Source: Pinirhizobacter sp036499745 (GTDB taxonomy: Bacteria; Pseudomonadota; Gammaproteobacteria; Xanthomonadales; Rhodanobacteraceae). From it: a stretch of 64,000 nucleotides of DNA. Positions within the stretch are counted from its first letter, which is position 1. Each line of letters begins with the position of its first letter. The stretch is from the NCBI RefSeq assembly GCF_036499745.1, contig NZ_DASYDG010000017.1, positions 58,533 through 122,532 on the forward strand, read 5' to 3'. Below the pieces are notes generated by a model that searched no databases, was not told where the DNA came from, and saw only the letters and a list, made by a program, of their open reading frames with translations. Position numbers and translations under genes: made by a program. Below, one piece after another: positions 36,024 to 44,837 of the stretch.

Positions 36024-36554
36024 ATGCCCCCGGTCTCCAGGAAGGTGAATCCGAAACAGCGCCAGTACGAAGCCATGGTTCGCGCCTGTAGCGGCGATCT
36101 GTACCGCTTCGCCTTCTGGCTCTGCCGGAACGATGCCCTGGCCCAGGATCTGGTCCAGGAAACCCTGCTGCGCGCGTGGAAGAACATCGATGCCTTGCGC
36201 GAAGCCGATGCAGCCAAGCCGTGGCTGTTCACCATCCTGCGGCGCGAACATGCGCGGATCTACGAGCGCAAACAGTTCGACACCGTGGAAGTGGACGACA
36301 CCTTGCCCGACGACGCCGCATGGGCCAGCCCCGAACGCAGCAACGACGCCCTGGCCGTGCGCGAGGCCATGATGAAACTTCCCGGGAAATACCGTGAACC
36401 ACTGGCCATGCAGGTGCTTGGCGGGATGAACTGCAACGAGATCGCCGCGGAGACTGGCCAGGCGGCCGGTGCGGTGATGACGCAACTTTTCCGTGCCCGG
36501 CAGAAGCTCAAGAACCTGCTGCAGGGCGGCGCCGCGGCGCAGGGGGTGCCATGA
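36024..36554 (+). CDS. ECF-type RNA polymerase sigma factor
   Basis: 176 residues. Sigma region 2 has DLYRFAFWLCRNDALAQDLVQETLLRAW, with region 2.4 in KPWLFTILRREHARIYERK. Region 4 is YREPLAMQVLGGMNCNEIAAETGQ with QLFRARQKLK. It directs RNA polymerase to an unknown regulon. The next gene overlaps by 4 bp and has a zinc-type anti-sigma motif, so the pair is a sigma/anti-sigma unit. Confidence 0.9.
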   Translation: MPPVSRKVNPKQRQYEAMVRACSGDLYRFAFWLCRNDALAQDLVQETLLRAWKNIDALREADAAKPWLFTILRREHARIYERKQFDTVEVDDTLPDDAAWASPERSNDALAVREAMMKLPGKYREPLAMQVLGGMNCNEIAAETGQAAGAVMTQLFRARQKLKNLLQGGAAAQGVP

Positions 36555-37285
36555 ATCACCTGGACTTCCGCCGCCGCATGGCCTCCGAACCGATGTCGCA
36601 CGACGCCGACCTCCTGGCCCATCGCGACAGCTGCCCTGAATGCATGGCCGTATGGCAGCGTGCGCAGCGCCTCGAGCACGTGCTGGGCGAGGCCATGGCC
36701 GTTCCCGTGCCCCAGGGCCTGGCCGAGCGTGTGCTGCTGGCCCAGGCCACGGCCGAGCGCCGCCGCCACGGCTTCCGGCGCCGTACCTGGATGGCGATGG
36801 CCGCCACCATGGTGTTCGCGGTGGCCGTTGGCGGCTTCGGCTGGAACTACGTCGATGCCCACAGCCTGCCCGCCATGGCCGTGGCGCACATGCCCTATGA
36901 GATGAATTCCCTGGCCGTAACCGCCCCGGTATCCGATCAGGACATCGAGGCGGGCTTCGCCGGCCGTGGCGTGCGCCTTCGTGGGCCGATGCCAACGGAT
37001 GTCACCTATGTCCACGATTGCATGGTGGGAGGTGAGGCCGCGGTGCACCTGGTGACCCGCGCCGGCGCCAACCAGCCCGTGGTGGCCCTGTACATCCCCG
37101 GCCGCAAGGGCGATGCGCGCAGCGACTTCAGCCGAGGCGGCTGGAAGGGACGTGACGTTCCCATGGCCGGCGGCACCCTGGTGCTGCTTTCGCGCGATGC
37201 GGGCATGGATGCCATGGATCGGGCCGAGGGTGCATGGCTTCGCGCCATCGACGGTGCGGGCGGAAACCGCGTGGCGTCGCTCTAA
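36551..37285 (+). CDS. membrane anti-sigma factor-like protein (DUF3379-type)
   Basis: 244 residues. The N-terminal cytoplasmic segment has H24-x3-C28-x2-C31 (HRDSCPEC), the zinc anti-sigma signature. One membrane helix (~78-97, WMAMAATMVFAVAVGGFGW) leads to a periplasmic domain of ~145 residues with CMVGGEAAVHLVTRAGANQP. It likely holds the upstream ECF sigma factor inactive. The ATG lies within the end of the sigma gene (ATGA). Confidence 0.82.
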   Translation: MNHLDFRRRMASEPMSHDADLLAHRDSCPECMAVWQRAQRLEHVLGEAMAVPVPQGLAERVLLAQATAERRRHGFRRRTWMAMAATMVFAVAVGGFGWNYVDAHSLPAMAVAHMPYEMNSLAVTAPVSDQDIEAGFAGRGVRLRGPMPTDVTYVHDCMVGGEAAVHLVTRAGANQPVVALYIPGRKGDARSDFSRGGWKGRDVPMAGGTLVLLSRDAGMDAMDRAEGAWLRAIDGAGGNRVASL

Positions 37286-37335
37286 GGGGCGCAGTTGCGC
37301 GATAATGCGCGACCCGCCTCTCTTGGGATCGTCCG

Positions 37336-38052
37336 ATGCCCCAGCTCGCCGTCGTCGTGCCCGTGTTCAACGAGCGCGACAACATCCCGCCGCTGCTGGC
37401 CGAGATCGCCACGGCGCTTCGAGGCACAATCGACTACGAAGTGATCTACGTCGACGACGACTCCAGCGACGACAGCCTCGCCGTGCTCCAGGCGGAAAAA
37501 TCCCGACACCCGGAATTGCGCATCATCCACCACATCACGCGCAGCGGGCAGAGCACAGCCGTGTGGAACGGCGTGCGCGCGGCGAGTGCACCGTGGATCG
37601 CCACGCTTGACGGCGACGGCCAGAACGATCCGGCCGATATTCCCAAGCTGCTGGCCGCGCGCGCCACGGCGCAACCACAAGTGCGCCTCTTCGCCGGCTG
37701 GCGCACCACGCGCCGCGACAGCTTCAACAAGCGTATCTCCTCGAAGATCGCCAACGGCGTGCGCTCGCGCATGCTCAGGGACGACACGCCGGACACCGGC
37801 TGTGGCCTGAAGCTGTTCGAACGCGAGGTGTTCCTGCGACTGCCTTACTTCGACCATATGCACCGTTACTTGCCGGCACTGGTCAAGCGCGCGGGGTTTG
37901 CGAGCGTGAGCGTGCCCGTGGGCCACCGTCCGCGCACGATGGGCACCTCGAAGTACGGCATGCTTGATCGCCTTTGGGTGGGCCTGGCCGACCTTCGCGG
38001 CGTGTCCTGGCTGATGCGCCGGGGCAAGGTTACCCAGACGCAGGAACTCTAA
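37336..38052 (+). CDS. GT2 glycosyltransferase, dolichol-phosphate mannosyltransferase-like
   Basis: 238 residues, a GT-A fold of the DPM1/ArnC group: VVVPVFNERDNIPPLL, YVDDDSSDDS and the metal-binding DGDGQNDPADI. It transfers a sugar from a nucleotide donor, often to undecaprenyl phosphate. No C-terminal membrane helices are present, unlike many bacterial relatives. The acceptor is unknown. Its stop overlaps the stop of the convergent patatin gene. Confidence 0.88.
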   Translation: MPQLAVVVPVFNERDNIPPLLAEIATALRGTIDYEVIYVDDDSSDDSLAVLQAEKSRHPELRIIHHITRSGQSTAVWNGVRAASAPWIATLDGDGQNDPADIPKLLAARATAQPQVRLFAGWRTTRRDSFNKRISSKIANGVRSRMLRDDTPDTGCGLKLFEREVFLRLPYFDHMHRYLPALVKRAGFASVSVPVGHRPRTMGTSKYGMLDRLWVGLADLRGVSWLMRRGKVTQTQEL

Positions 38053-39047
38053 AGCAGTGACGTGCCCGAGCCTGTCGGCTCGCGATCGCGGGTGAGGGCG
38101 AGGTCCGCCTGGGCCAGCTCGATCGCCGGTGGCCAGCGATCGAGTTGTTGCCGTGCACGCATGCGGCCCAGCTCGATCAATTCCCTGGCCCGGTAGAACT
38201 CATAGGCCAAAGATACGTTGCGCGGAATCTCGACCAGGAGGTCGGGCGGGTAGGCCGCCAGGCGCAGCCGGGCAAGATTCGCCTGCATCAGGTCCATCGC
38301 CTGGTTCAACAGTTCCATCGCCCCGGGTGTACGTGCCTTGACCTGGCTGTGCGGAATCACCTTGTTCAACAGGTCGCCGATGCGCTTGCGGTAGCCAGAC
38401 TCTTCGTCCTGGCGAATTTCCTTGTCGCGCTCGGGAGTGGGCGGCTCGGCCACGCCATCCACGCTCACCGCGATCACGTAGTCGCATGGCTCGCGAAGCA
38501 GCGGCATCACCGGCAGCGGGTTCATCAATGCACCGTCCACCAGGCGGCGCCCATCCTGCACGTGCGGCCGGAACACCGTGGGGATGGCGATGGAGGCGCG
38601 GATCGCATCGAACAGCGGCCCGCGGGTGAGCCACACCTCGCGTTCGCGGTCCAGGTCCGTCGCCACCGCGGTGTACGCCAGGGGCAGGGACTCGATGTCC
38701 ATCTCACCGATCAGCTCGCGCAGCGCACCCATCAGCTTGTCGCCCTTGATCAGGCCGCCGCCGGAGAATGTCCAGTCGACCATGCGCAGTACGTCCATGC
38801 GCGCCAGCCCCGATACCCAGTCGCGATAGACCGGAAGCTTGCCCATGGCATAGATGCCGCCGATCAATGCACCCATCGAGGTGCCGGCGATCGCGGTGAT
38901 CTCGAAACCGCGCGCCTCGATTTCCTCGATCGCGCCAATGTGCGCCAGGCCCTTGGCGCCACCGGCGCCCAGCGCCAGCGCGACACGGGGACGTCGCGGC
39001 AAACCGCTGTCAGCGGGCACCGCTCCAGTTTCTGCGATTTCAGTCAT
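38049..39047 (-). CDS. patatin-like phospholipase (RssA-type)
   Basis: 332 residues. The patatin core has the oxyanion glycine run ALGAGGAKGLAHIGAIEE, the nucleophile Ser in GTSMGALIGG and the catalytic Asp in VDGALMNPLP. It hydrolyses acyl esters of membrane lipids, probably inside the cell since no signal peptide is seen. It shares 4 bp with the convergent glycosyltransferase gene and lies 7 bp after the WYL regulator gene on the same strand. Confidence 0.9.
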   Translation of the reverse strand: MTEIAETGAVPADSGLPRRPRVALALGAGGAKGLAHIGAIEEIEARGFEITAIAGTSMGALIGGIYAMGKLPVYRDWVSGLARMDVLRMVDWTFSGGGLIKGDKLMGALRELIGEMDIESLPLAYTAVATDLDREREVWLTRGPLFDAIRASIAIPTVFRPHVQDGRRLVDGALMNPLPVMPLLREPCDYVIAVSVDGVAEPPTPERDKEIRQDEESGYRKRIGDLLNKVIPHSQVKARTPGAMELLNQAMDLMQANLARLRLAAYPPDLLVEIPRNVSLAYEFYRARELIELGRMRARQQLDRWPPAIELAQADLALTRDREPTGSGTSLL

Positions 39048-39054
39048 CAGTACG

Positions 39055-40038
39055 TCAGGCAGGTTGTTGCTGGTAACCGGTGAGCGCGAGTTGAAGCATG
39101 ATCTTCATCTCTTCGCGAAGCGGCAGCGGACCGACGATTTCAGCGTCGGGCCCGTATTTGAGCACGTCCATCAACAGTTCGCGCGAATTGGAATAGGGCA
39201 CCTTCAGCTCGTAGCGGCCATCGGTCAACCATTCGCCCCGCTGCTGCGAATGCCAGTGTTCATCCGCCACCCAGCGGGCGGCGTGGGCGGAAAAGCGGAT
39301 CGTGGCCCAGGCCTTGGGCTTGCCGGCGAAGATGCCGTAGCTGGACGCCAGCATCTCGTTGAGTTCGGCTTCGCCCACATCCTTCGCCACGGTGTCCTGC
39401 CCGCGCGGATCGACGATGCGGTCCACGGCAAAGCTGCGCAGCGCCTCGCGGTCGTGATCCCAGGCATCGAGGTACCAGTTGTCGCGGTAGTGGGTAAGCC
39501 GTTGCGGCGACACCGTGCGGCGCGAGTCGGCATTGGTGGTGCGGGCCTTGTAGCGGAACGTGATGCGCTTACGCTCGAGCGTGGCGCCGGCAACCATACG
39601 GAACACCTGCTGGTCCATCGTGCGGGCGCCCCAGGAAATCACCCTGATGCGGTCCACCGGCAGCGACTTGCCGCTGCCATGGTCGGACAACAGGCGTTCG
39701 ATGCGCGTCTTGAAGGGCGCCAGCGCATTGGCCAGCACACCCGGGTCCGAGCGCCCGATCAACTCGTTCAGGGCCAGCAACGCCGCCAGTTCGTCCGAGG
39801 TGAGCCAGAGGCCCGGAAGCTCGAAGCTGTCACCCTCGCCGACCTCGTAGCGGAAGGCGGCCTGTTCACCCGGCGCGCTCTGCACCGGCGCGCCCAGGCC
39901 ATCGCGCAGGAAGGCCACGTCGCGGTAAAGCGTGGCCCGGGAGCATTGCAACTCGTCCATCAACCGGGGCAGGGGGACCGGGTAATGGGCCGACTTCAAC
40001 AGGCGGTGAAGGGTAAGAATTCGCTCGTAGCGGTCCAT
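39055..40038 (-). CDS. WYL-domain HTH transcriptional regulator (YafY-like)
   Basis: 327 residues. A winged HTH (RLLKSAHYPVPLPRLMDELQCSRATLYRDV, residues ~10-40) is followed by a WYL domain (~140-220: RKRITFRYKA, SPQRLTHYRDNWYLDAWDH) and a C-terminal extension. Such proteins sense nucleic-acid ligands or other signals. ATG 40038 sets the HTH at the N-terminus; the longer frame carries unrelated sequence. Possibly co-transcribed with the patatin gene. Confidence 0.88.
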   Translation of the reverse strand: MDRYERILTLHRLLKSAHYPVPLPRLMDELQCSRATLYRDVAFLRDGLGAPVQSAPGEQAAFRYEVGEGDSFELPGLWLTSDELAALLALNELIGRSDPGVLANALAPFKTRIERLLSDHGSGKSLPVDRIRVISWGARTMDQQVFRMVAGATLERKRITFRYKARTTNADSRRTVSPQRLTHYRDNWYLDAWDHDREALRSFAVDRIVDPRGQDTVAKDVGEAELNEMLASSYGIFAGKPKAWATIRFSAHAARWVADEHWHSQQRGEWLTDGRYELKVPYSNSRELLMDVLKYGPDAEIVGPLPLREEMKIMLQLALTGYQQQPA

Positions 40039-40215
40039 GTTCGTCGCCGTGAAGTGGGGGCAGGGCGCCCATTGCACAGCTTGCCACGGCTGGCGTGTCT
40101 TCGGCATGAGGCCGGACAGTGTTTGCTTCCGGACGCTGCAGGGGTAAAGATAGCCGATCATGCGGCCGCCCCCAGCCGTACCTTCCCCTTCAGCCAGACA
40201 TGGAATCCCCCATCC

Positions 40216-41094
40216 ATGGCCGACCGAACGTTGACCTCCCAGCGCCCGCTGGACACGGCCAGCATCCCGCTGACCGGCATTGTGCTGTCCGTGCTGGCGG
40301 CTGCCGGTCACGGACTATGGCTACTCATGGGCCTGGCCCTGGCGGCCGGCGTCTATGTGGAAGGGCGTGGTGAGGTACTCGCTCCATTGCTAGCCGGGCT
40401 GGTGCTGGTGTCCGGTGGCCTGGTCGCCAGTTGCCTGCGCGTGCCCGGTGCACGTCTTTGGCATGGATGGGAACCCACGCAAGGCAGCCTGCCCACCATC
40501 GAGGGCCTGGTGGCCATGGGCGCTTACCTGCCGATGCTCGCGGTGGCGGGGCTTGCCCGCGGCAGCAACGATTTCTGGGCCACGCGCGTGGCTGGCCTGG
40601 CACTGGCCGCGCTTTGCCTGGCTACCCTGCTGCAATCCGCGCGCAACGCCTGCCGCCGCGATGGCATGCAATCGCCCATGCCAACCCTCCAGCCGCTGGC
40701 CAAGCTGGTGGCGGCACTTCTGGCCGGCGGCCTGTGCCTGTGGCTGTGCGTGGTGCTTGAAACATCCGAACATGGTGAAGGAAATGTGTACGCGGCCCGC
40801 GTATTCGTGATGGTGGCGGCGTTAGCCTCGGGCCTGCTGGACAGCCTCCGCTGGCGGGCCTTGCTGCATGCGCCCACGGGCCGTCTGGACCCCCCGGCAT
40901 CCGAACCTGTGGCCTCCCAGGGCCGCCTGGCGGCAGCCGTGCTCGGCGTGGGCGTGCCCTGCGTGCTGGCCGCGGTGGGCTCAGGCCCGCTGGAAGCCGG
41001 CGCCGCCGCCATGGCGGCGTTAAGCTGCGTCATAGGACAATGCGTGGGACAACGGCTCTTTTGCGCGGCGCATGCCCGCATCCGCCTCGGCTGA
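40216..41094 (+). CDS. integral membrane protein of unknown function
   Basis: 292 residues with about eight hydrophobic helices (GIVLSVLAAAGHGLWLLMGL; VLAPLLAGLVLVSGGLVASC; LVAALLAGGLCLWLCVVL; ARVFVMVAALASGLLDSL; LAAAVLGVGVPCVLAAVGSG). The layout is loosely like the DMSO-reductase membrane anchor DmsC, but no molybdoenzyme genes adjoin it, so I give no function. It is divergent from the WYL gene. The ATG at 40216 is chosen; an open frame continues far upstream but is only the antisense of the WYL and patatin genes. Confidence 0.65.
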   Translation: MADRTLTSQRPLDTASIPLTGIVLSVLAAAGHGLWLLMGLALAAGVYVEGRGEVLAPLLAGLVLVSGGLVASCLRVPGARLWHGWEPTQGSLPTIEGLVAMGAYLPMLAVAGLARGSNDFWATRVAGLALAALCLATLLQSARNACRRDGMQSPMPTLQPLAKLVAALLAGGLCLWLCVVLETSEHGEGNVYAARVFVMVAALASGLLDSLRWRALLHAPTGRLDPPASEPVASQGRLAAAVLGVGVPCVLAAVGSGPLEAGAAAMAALSCVIGQCVGQRLFCAAHARIRLG

Positions 41095-41170
41095 TTTCCC
41101 CCGGAAGCCCCGTGTGCCGGCCCCTGCCCGGCTCGTTGACCCCCTGTAACCCAACTACTTCGGACCGACG

Positions 41171-42016
41171 ATGAAAAAAATTCCCCTCGCCACGATTTTG
41201 CTTGCCGCGTCCTGGGGCGTGCACGCCCAGACCCTCGATTCCACCATGGCCGCGGTGCCGGCCGTGTCCGATTCCACCGGCGCCGCCAATGGCGGCTGGA
41301 CGGGTTCGGGCGAGTTCGGCTTCGCGTCGGCGCGCGGCAATTCGCGCACCGAGAACGCCAATGCCAAGCTCGGCCTGGCGCAGGAAAACGAATACTGGAA
41401 GAACTCCTTCTACCTGAACGGCCTGCGCTCCAAGGGTGATGTATCCATCGTCGATTCCAACGGCGCCACCATCGACAAGTTCGGTACCACCGCCAACCGA
41501 TACGATTCAGGTGCCTCGGTGGGTTACAAGTTCGATCCGCGCAGCTACGTCGTGGGAGCGGCCCGCTACGAGCACGACGACTTCGGCGCCAACATCTGGC
41601 AGGGCATCATCTCGGTGGGTTACGGCTACATTGCGCTGAAGAACGACCGTACCGAGCTCTCGTTCGAAATCGGCCCCGGTTACAAGGAATATCAACCGAC
41701 CAAGTCGGAGGTTGACACCAACGGCGATGGCATCGCCGACACCACCATCCGGCCCGACCGCAAAAACGAAGTGGTGGCGCGCGGATTGATCAACGCCAAG
41801 TACCGCCTCACCGACAACACGTCGATCGAGGACACGTTCCTGACGGAAGCCGGCTCACAGAACAAGTACTACCAGAACGACCTTGGCTTCTCGGTGAGCA
41901 TGACCAAGAAGCTGGCGCTGAAGCTCGCCTACCAGGTGCGTTACAACAGCGATACCCAGCCGGGCACGCAGTCCACCGACACGCTGTACACCACCAACCT
42001 GGTCTACAACTTCTAA
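41171..42016 (+). CDS. outer-membrane DUF481 protein (YdiY-like)
   Basis: 281 residues. The signal peptide ends VHAQ (~20). Amphipathic beta strands follow (GWTGSGEFGFASARGNSRTEN; GASVGYKFDPRSYVVGAARY; RTELSFEIGPGYKEY), ending in LYTTNLVYNF with a terminal Phe, as in outer-membrane barrels. An insertion with DTNGDGIADT resembles a calcium-binding loop. DUF481 proteins are putative salt-induced porins. Convergent with hemC, with only 2 bp between their stops. Confidence 0.85.
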   Translation: MKKIPLATILLAASWGVHAQTLDSTMAAVPAVSDSTGAANGGWTGSGEFGFASARGNSRTENANAKLGLAQENEYWKNSFYLNGLRSKGDVSIVDSNGATIDKFGTTANRYDSGASVGYKFDPRSYVVGAARYEHDDFGANIWQGIISVGYGYIALKNDRTELSFEIGPGYKEYQPTKSEVDTNGDGIADTTIRPDRKNEVVARGLINAKYRLTDNTSIEDTFLTEAGSQNKYYQNDLGFSVSMTKKLALKLAYQVRYNSDTQPGTQSTDTLYTTNLVYNF

Positions 42017-42018
42017 AG

Positions 42019-42954
42019 CTACCGAATCGGGTGGCCGGCGTGCGGGGCGAGCAATTCGTCCGCGCCGGCCTCGCGTAGCATGCGCGCCACTTCCTGCCCC
42101 AGGGCGACGGGATCGTCCGTCGCGCTGTCGGCCGTGGCGCGCAGCAGGCGCCCGGTGTGAACCTCGCCGACCATGCCGTGCAGGGTAAGGCCATGCTCGG
42201 CCACGACGCACCACGCCGCCACCGGCACGCTGCAATTGCCGCCAAGCTGCTCGTTCATCGCGCGCTCGGCCGTCACCGCGATACGCGTTTCTTCATCGTC
42301 CAGGGCGCTGGTGAGTTCGTGCACACGCGTGTCGTCGCTGCGAATCTCGATGGCGATCGCGGCCTGGCCCGGTGCGGGCAGCCAATCAGGTGACGACAGC
42401 CGTGAGCGGATGCGATCGGCCAGCCCCAGCCGCTCAAGCCCCGCGCAGGCCAGGATGATCGCGTCGTAGTGTCCTTCGTCGAGCTTGGCCAGGCGCGTAT
42501 TCACATTGCCACGAAGGTCGAGCAGTTGCAGGTCGGGACGCACGGCCCGCAGTTGCGATTGGCGTCGCAGTGACGAGGTACCCACACGCGCGGCATTGGG
42601 AAGATCGGAGAGCTTTTCCGCCACGTTGCTGACGAAGGCGTCGGCCGCGTCCGCGCGCGGCAGGATGGCCGAGAGCACAAAGCCCGGCTCCAGCACGGCG
42701 GGCACATCCTTGAGCGAATGCACGGCGAGGTCGGCGCGGTGCTCGAGCATCGCTACTTCCAGTTCCTTCAGGAACAGGCCCTTGCCGCCGATGGTTGCCA
42801 GTGGACGATCAAGGACTTCATCGCCGCGCGTGGTCATGGGAACCAGCTCGACGACGAGGCCCGGATGCGCCTGGCGCAGCAAGGCGGCCACGTGTTCGGC
42901 CTGCCAGAGGGCCAGCGCGCTCTTGCGCGTGGCGATGCGCAAAGTCTGGCTCAT
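42019..42954 (-). CDS. hemC: hydroxymethylbilane synthase (porphobilinogen deaminase)
   Basis: 311 residues, the usual length. Starts IATRKSALALWQAEHV; VHSLKDVPA holds substrate-binding residues, GTSSLRRQSQL the basic cluster, and LGGNCSVPVAAW the Cys that carries the dipyrromethane cofactor. It polymerises four porphobilinogens in tetrapyrrole synthesis. ATG 42954 has an AAGGA site. It follows the algR-type gene by 90 bp, the order known from pseudomonads and xanthomonads. Confidence 0.95.
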   Translation of the reverse strand: MSQTLRIATRKSALALWQAEHVAALLRQAHPGLVVELVPMTTRGDEVLDRPLATIGGKGLFLKELEVAMLEHRADLAVHSLKDVPAVLEPGFVLSAILPRADAADAFVSNVAEKLSDLPNAARVGTSSLRRQSQLRAVRPDLQLLDLRGNVNTRLAKLDEGHYDAIILACAGLERLGLADRIRSRLSSPDWLPAPGQAAIAIEIRSDDTRVHELTSALDDEETRIAVTAERAMNEQLGGNCSVPVAAWCVVAEHGLTLHGMVGEVHTGRLLRATADSATDDPVALGQEVARMLREAGADELLAPHAGHPIR

Positions 42955-43044
42955 CGGTTGATCCTTCCAGGGCGATGCAGGGACGAGCATTGTCACGCAA
43001 TCGGGCAGCACGCGCATGGTGGCACGATGTCGCCTTTTTTCGTG

Positions 43045-43752
43045 TCAGGCCTCGCGCAGTCGTTGCCTCACGGCCACCAGGTTGCGGCGGCTGACCTCGG
43101 GCATCGCTTCGGTTCCGGCCAGCCGTGCCAGGACACGGCCATCGGCCAGTGTCTTCAAACCCAGCAGGCCCTGCGCTGGCACCAGGCAATTGCGGTGCAG
43201 GCGGATCACCCGATCACCGAAAGCCTGTTCGATCTGCCGCAGCGATTCGTCCATCAGCCACGTGCCCTGGTCCAGGTGCACTTCGACGTATTTCTCGTCG
43301 GCCACGAAATAGCGGACGTCAGAAAGGTCGAGCCGTCGGCTTTCACTGCCCCGGCGCACCATCAGCATGTTGCCCTGGGAAGGAACCACTTGCGCCATGC
43401 GTGCACGGGCACGCGCCAGTGCCTCGGCCAGGCGTTCACCGCGCACGGGTTTGAGCAGGTAGTCCACGGCGCCGAGCTCGAAGGCGCTGATGGCGTGTCT
43501 TTCGTACGCCGTGCAGAAGATCACCTGGGGTGACCCGGGCTGGCCAGCCAGGCGGCGGGCGACACTCTCGCCGGTCAGCGCCGGCATCTCCACGTCGAGC
43601 AACAAGACATCCGGACGCAAGGTGGCGCAGGCGGACAGGGCCGATTCGCCGTCGCCCACGCTACCGACCACATCGATATCGCGTATATCCCTGAGCATCA
43701 GTTCCAGGCGCGTGCGCGCCAGGGGTTCGTCGTCAACGACCAGAACGCGCAT
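43045..43752 (-). CDS. algR: LytTR response regulator, AlgR-like
   Basis: 235 residues. The receiver has the N-terminal acidic pair DDE, phospho-acceptor Asp in LLLDVEMPALTG, Thr in CTAYERHAI and Lys in DYLLKPV. The LytTR domain (~130-235) has SDVRYFVADEKYVEVHL and VIRLHRNCLVPAQGL. It overlaps the kinase gene by 20 bp and precedes hemC, as algR does in Pseudomonas, where it controls alginate, pili and virulence. The regulon here is unknown. Confidence 0.88.
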   Translation of the reverse strand: MRVLVVDDEPLARTRLELMLRDIRDIDVVGSVGDGESALSACATLRPDVLLLDVEMPALTGESVARRLAGQPGSPQVIFCTAYERHAISAFELGAVDYLLKPVRGERLAEALARARARMAQVVPSQGNMLMVRRGSESRRLDLSDVRYFVADEKYVEVHLDQGTWLMDESLRQIEQAFGDRVIRLHRNCLVPAQGLLGLKTLADGRVLARLAGTEAMPEVSRRNLVAVRQRLREA

Positions 43753-44818
43753 GGCGGGGGGATCCGGGAAGATAGATGCTGACCACGAAGCGGCCATCGA
43801 CCGGCCCGGCATCGACCCTCGCTGCGGTACCGAAATGGTGTGCGATGCGCTGGCGAACGTTGTCCAGGCCGTGGCCGTGGCCACCGCTGACCGGCGCGTC
43901 ATGCAGCGGGTTGTCGATGCGCAACTCCACGCCGCCGCGATGGGCGTGCCCGATGATGTTCACCGTGCCACCCTCCACAGCGGGTTGCACGCCGTAGCGC
44001 ACCGCGTTTTCGACCAATGGCTGCAGTAACAGCCGTGGCATCGGGAAAGCCACCGGCAAGTCGCCGATATCGCGGCGGATGGTAAGCCGGGTACCCAGGC
44101 GCAGTTGCTCGATGGCCAGGTAGCGGTCGACGAGTTGCAACTCGTCGTACAAGGTACCCACCGCCGCGCGGTCGGCACCGAGTGCGGCCCGGAAAAGCTC
44201 GGCGAGGTTCTCGACAGTGCGTTCGGCGGCGGCGGGGTCCACGCGCACCAGGGCCGCCACGGTATTCATGCTGTTGAACAGGAAGTGGGGGCGGATGCGC
44301 GCCTGCAGGGCATCGACCTGGGCCTGCGCCACCGCGGCCATGCGCGCCTGCCACTGCGCCACCACGTAGAAGTAGCGCAGCAAGCCGGCGCCGAGCAAGG
44401 CAGTGACCGCCGTGCAACGACGTACGAAGGACGACGTCGATACGGGCGTGAGCCCCATGCCCAGGGAATGATCCAGGGCGGCCACGATCACTGCTGCCAT
44501 AGCCACCAGCACCACCAGCAGCAGCCAGACGCCGGCATAGGGGAAAAGGCCCGGCAGCCGTTCGAGCTGATCGCGCAGCTTGCACAGCGCCAGGGTGGAT
44601 AGTGCGGCGATCCAGGCCACGAACAGCATCGCCACCGAGTAGTCTTCCACGCGCGCGGCGTCGCCCGGTGTGAGCCACATCAGGGTGACGGTCACCGCGC
44701 CCACCAGCAGCAGGGCGAACAGTACCGGCAGGCTGCAGAAGTCGGGCAGGCCCACGCCCTGTCCGCGCGGCTTTCCTTCAATGGACGGGCTGGGATCGGG
44801 CATGGCGCGAGTATGCAC
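43733..44818 (-). CDS. algZ: sensor histidine kinase, AlgZ/LytS type
   Basis: 361 residues. Four membrane helices are in the first ~150 (LPVLFALLLVGAVTVTLMWL; VWLLLVVLVAMAAVIVAAL). The phospho-His is in RPHFLFNSMNTVAAL and the ATPase N box in VENAVRYGV. A clear G1 box is weak (LRIDNPLH), as is common in this group. It pairs with the overlapping AlgR-like regulator. The start is 44818 or the Met five residues in (44803). Confidence 0.87.
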   Translation of the reverse strand: MHTRAMPDPSPSIEGKPRGQGVGLPDFCSLPVLFALLLVGAVTVTLMWLTPGDAARVEDYSVAMLFVAWIAALSTLALCKLRDQLERLPGLFPYAGVWLLLVVLVAMAAVIVAALDHSLGMGLTPVSTSSFVRRCTAVTALLGAGLLRYFYVVAQWQARMAAVAQAQVDALQARIRPHFLFNSMNTVAALVRVDPAAAERTVENLAELFRAALGADRAAVGTLYDELQLVDRYLAIEQLRLGTRLTIRRDIGDLPVAFPMPRLLLQPLVENAVRYGVQPAVEGGTVNIIGHAHRGGVELRIDNPLHDAPVSGGHGHGLDNVRQRIAHHFGTAARVDAGPVDGRFVVSIYLPGSPRHARSGR

Positions 44819-44837
44819 GATGACCGTGCAGGTGGTG

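Noticed and set aside
38854..40215. Upstream extension of the membrane-protein frame by about 450 codons
   Set aside because: It is antisense of the patatin and WYL genes; conserved hydrophobic sequence begins only at 40216.
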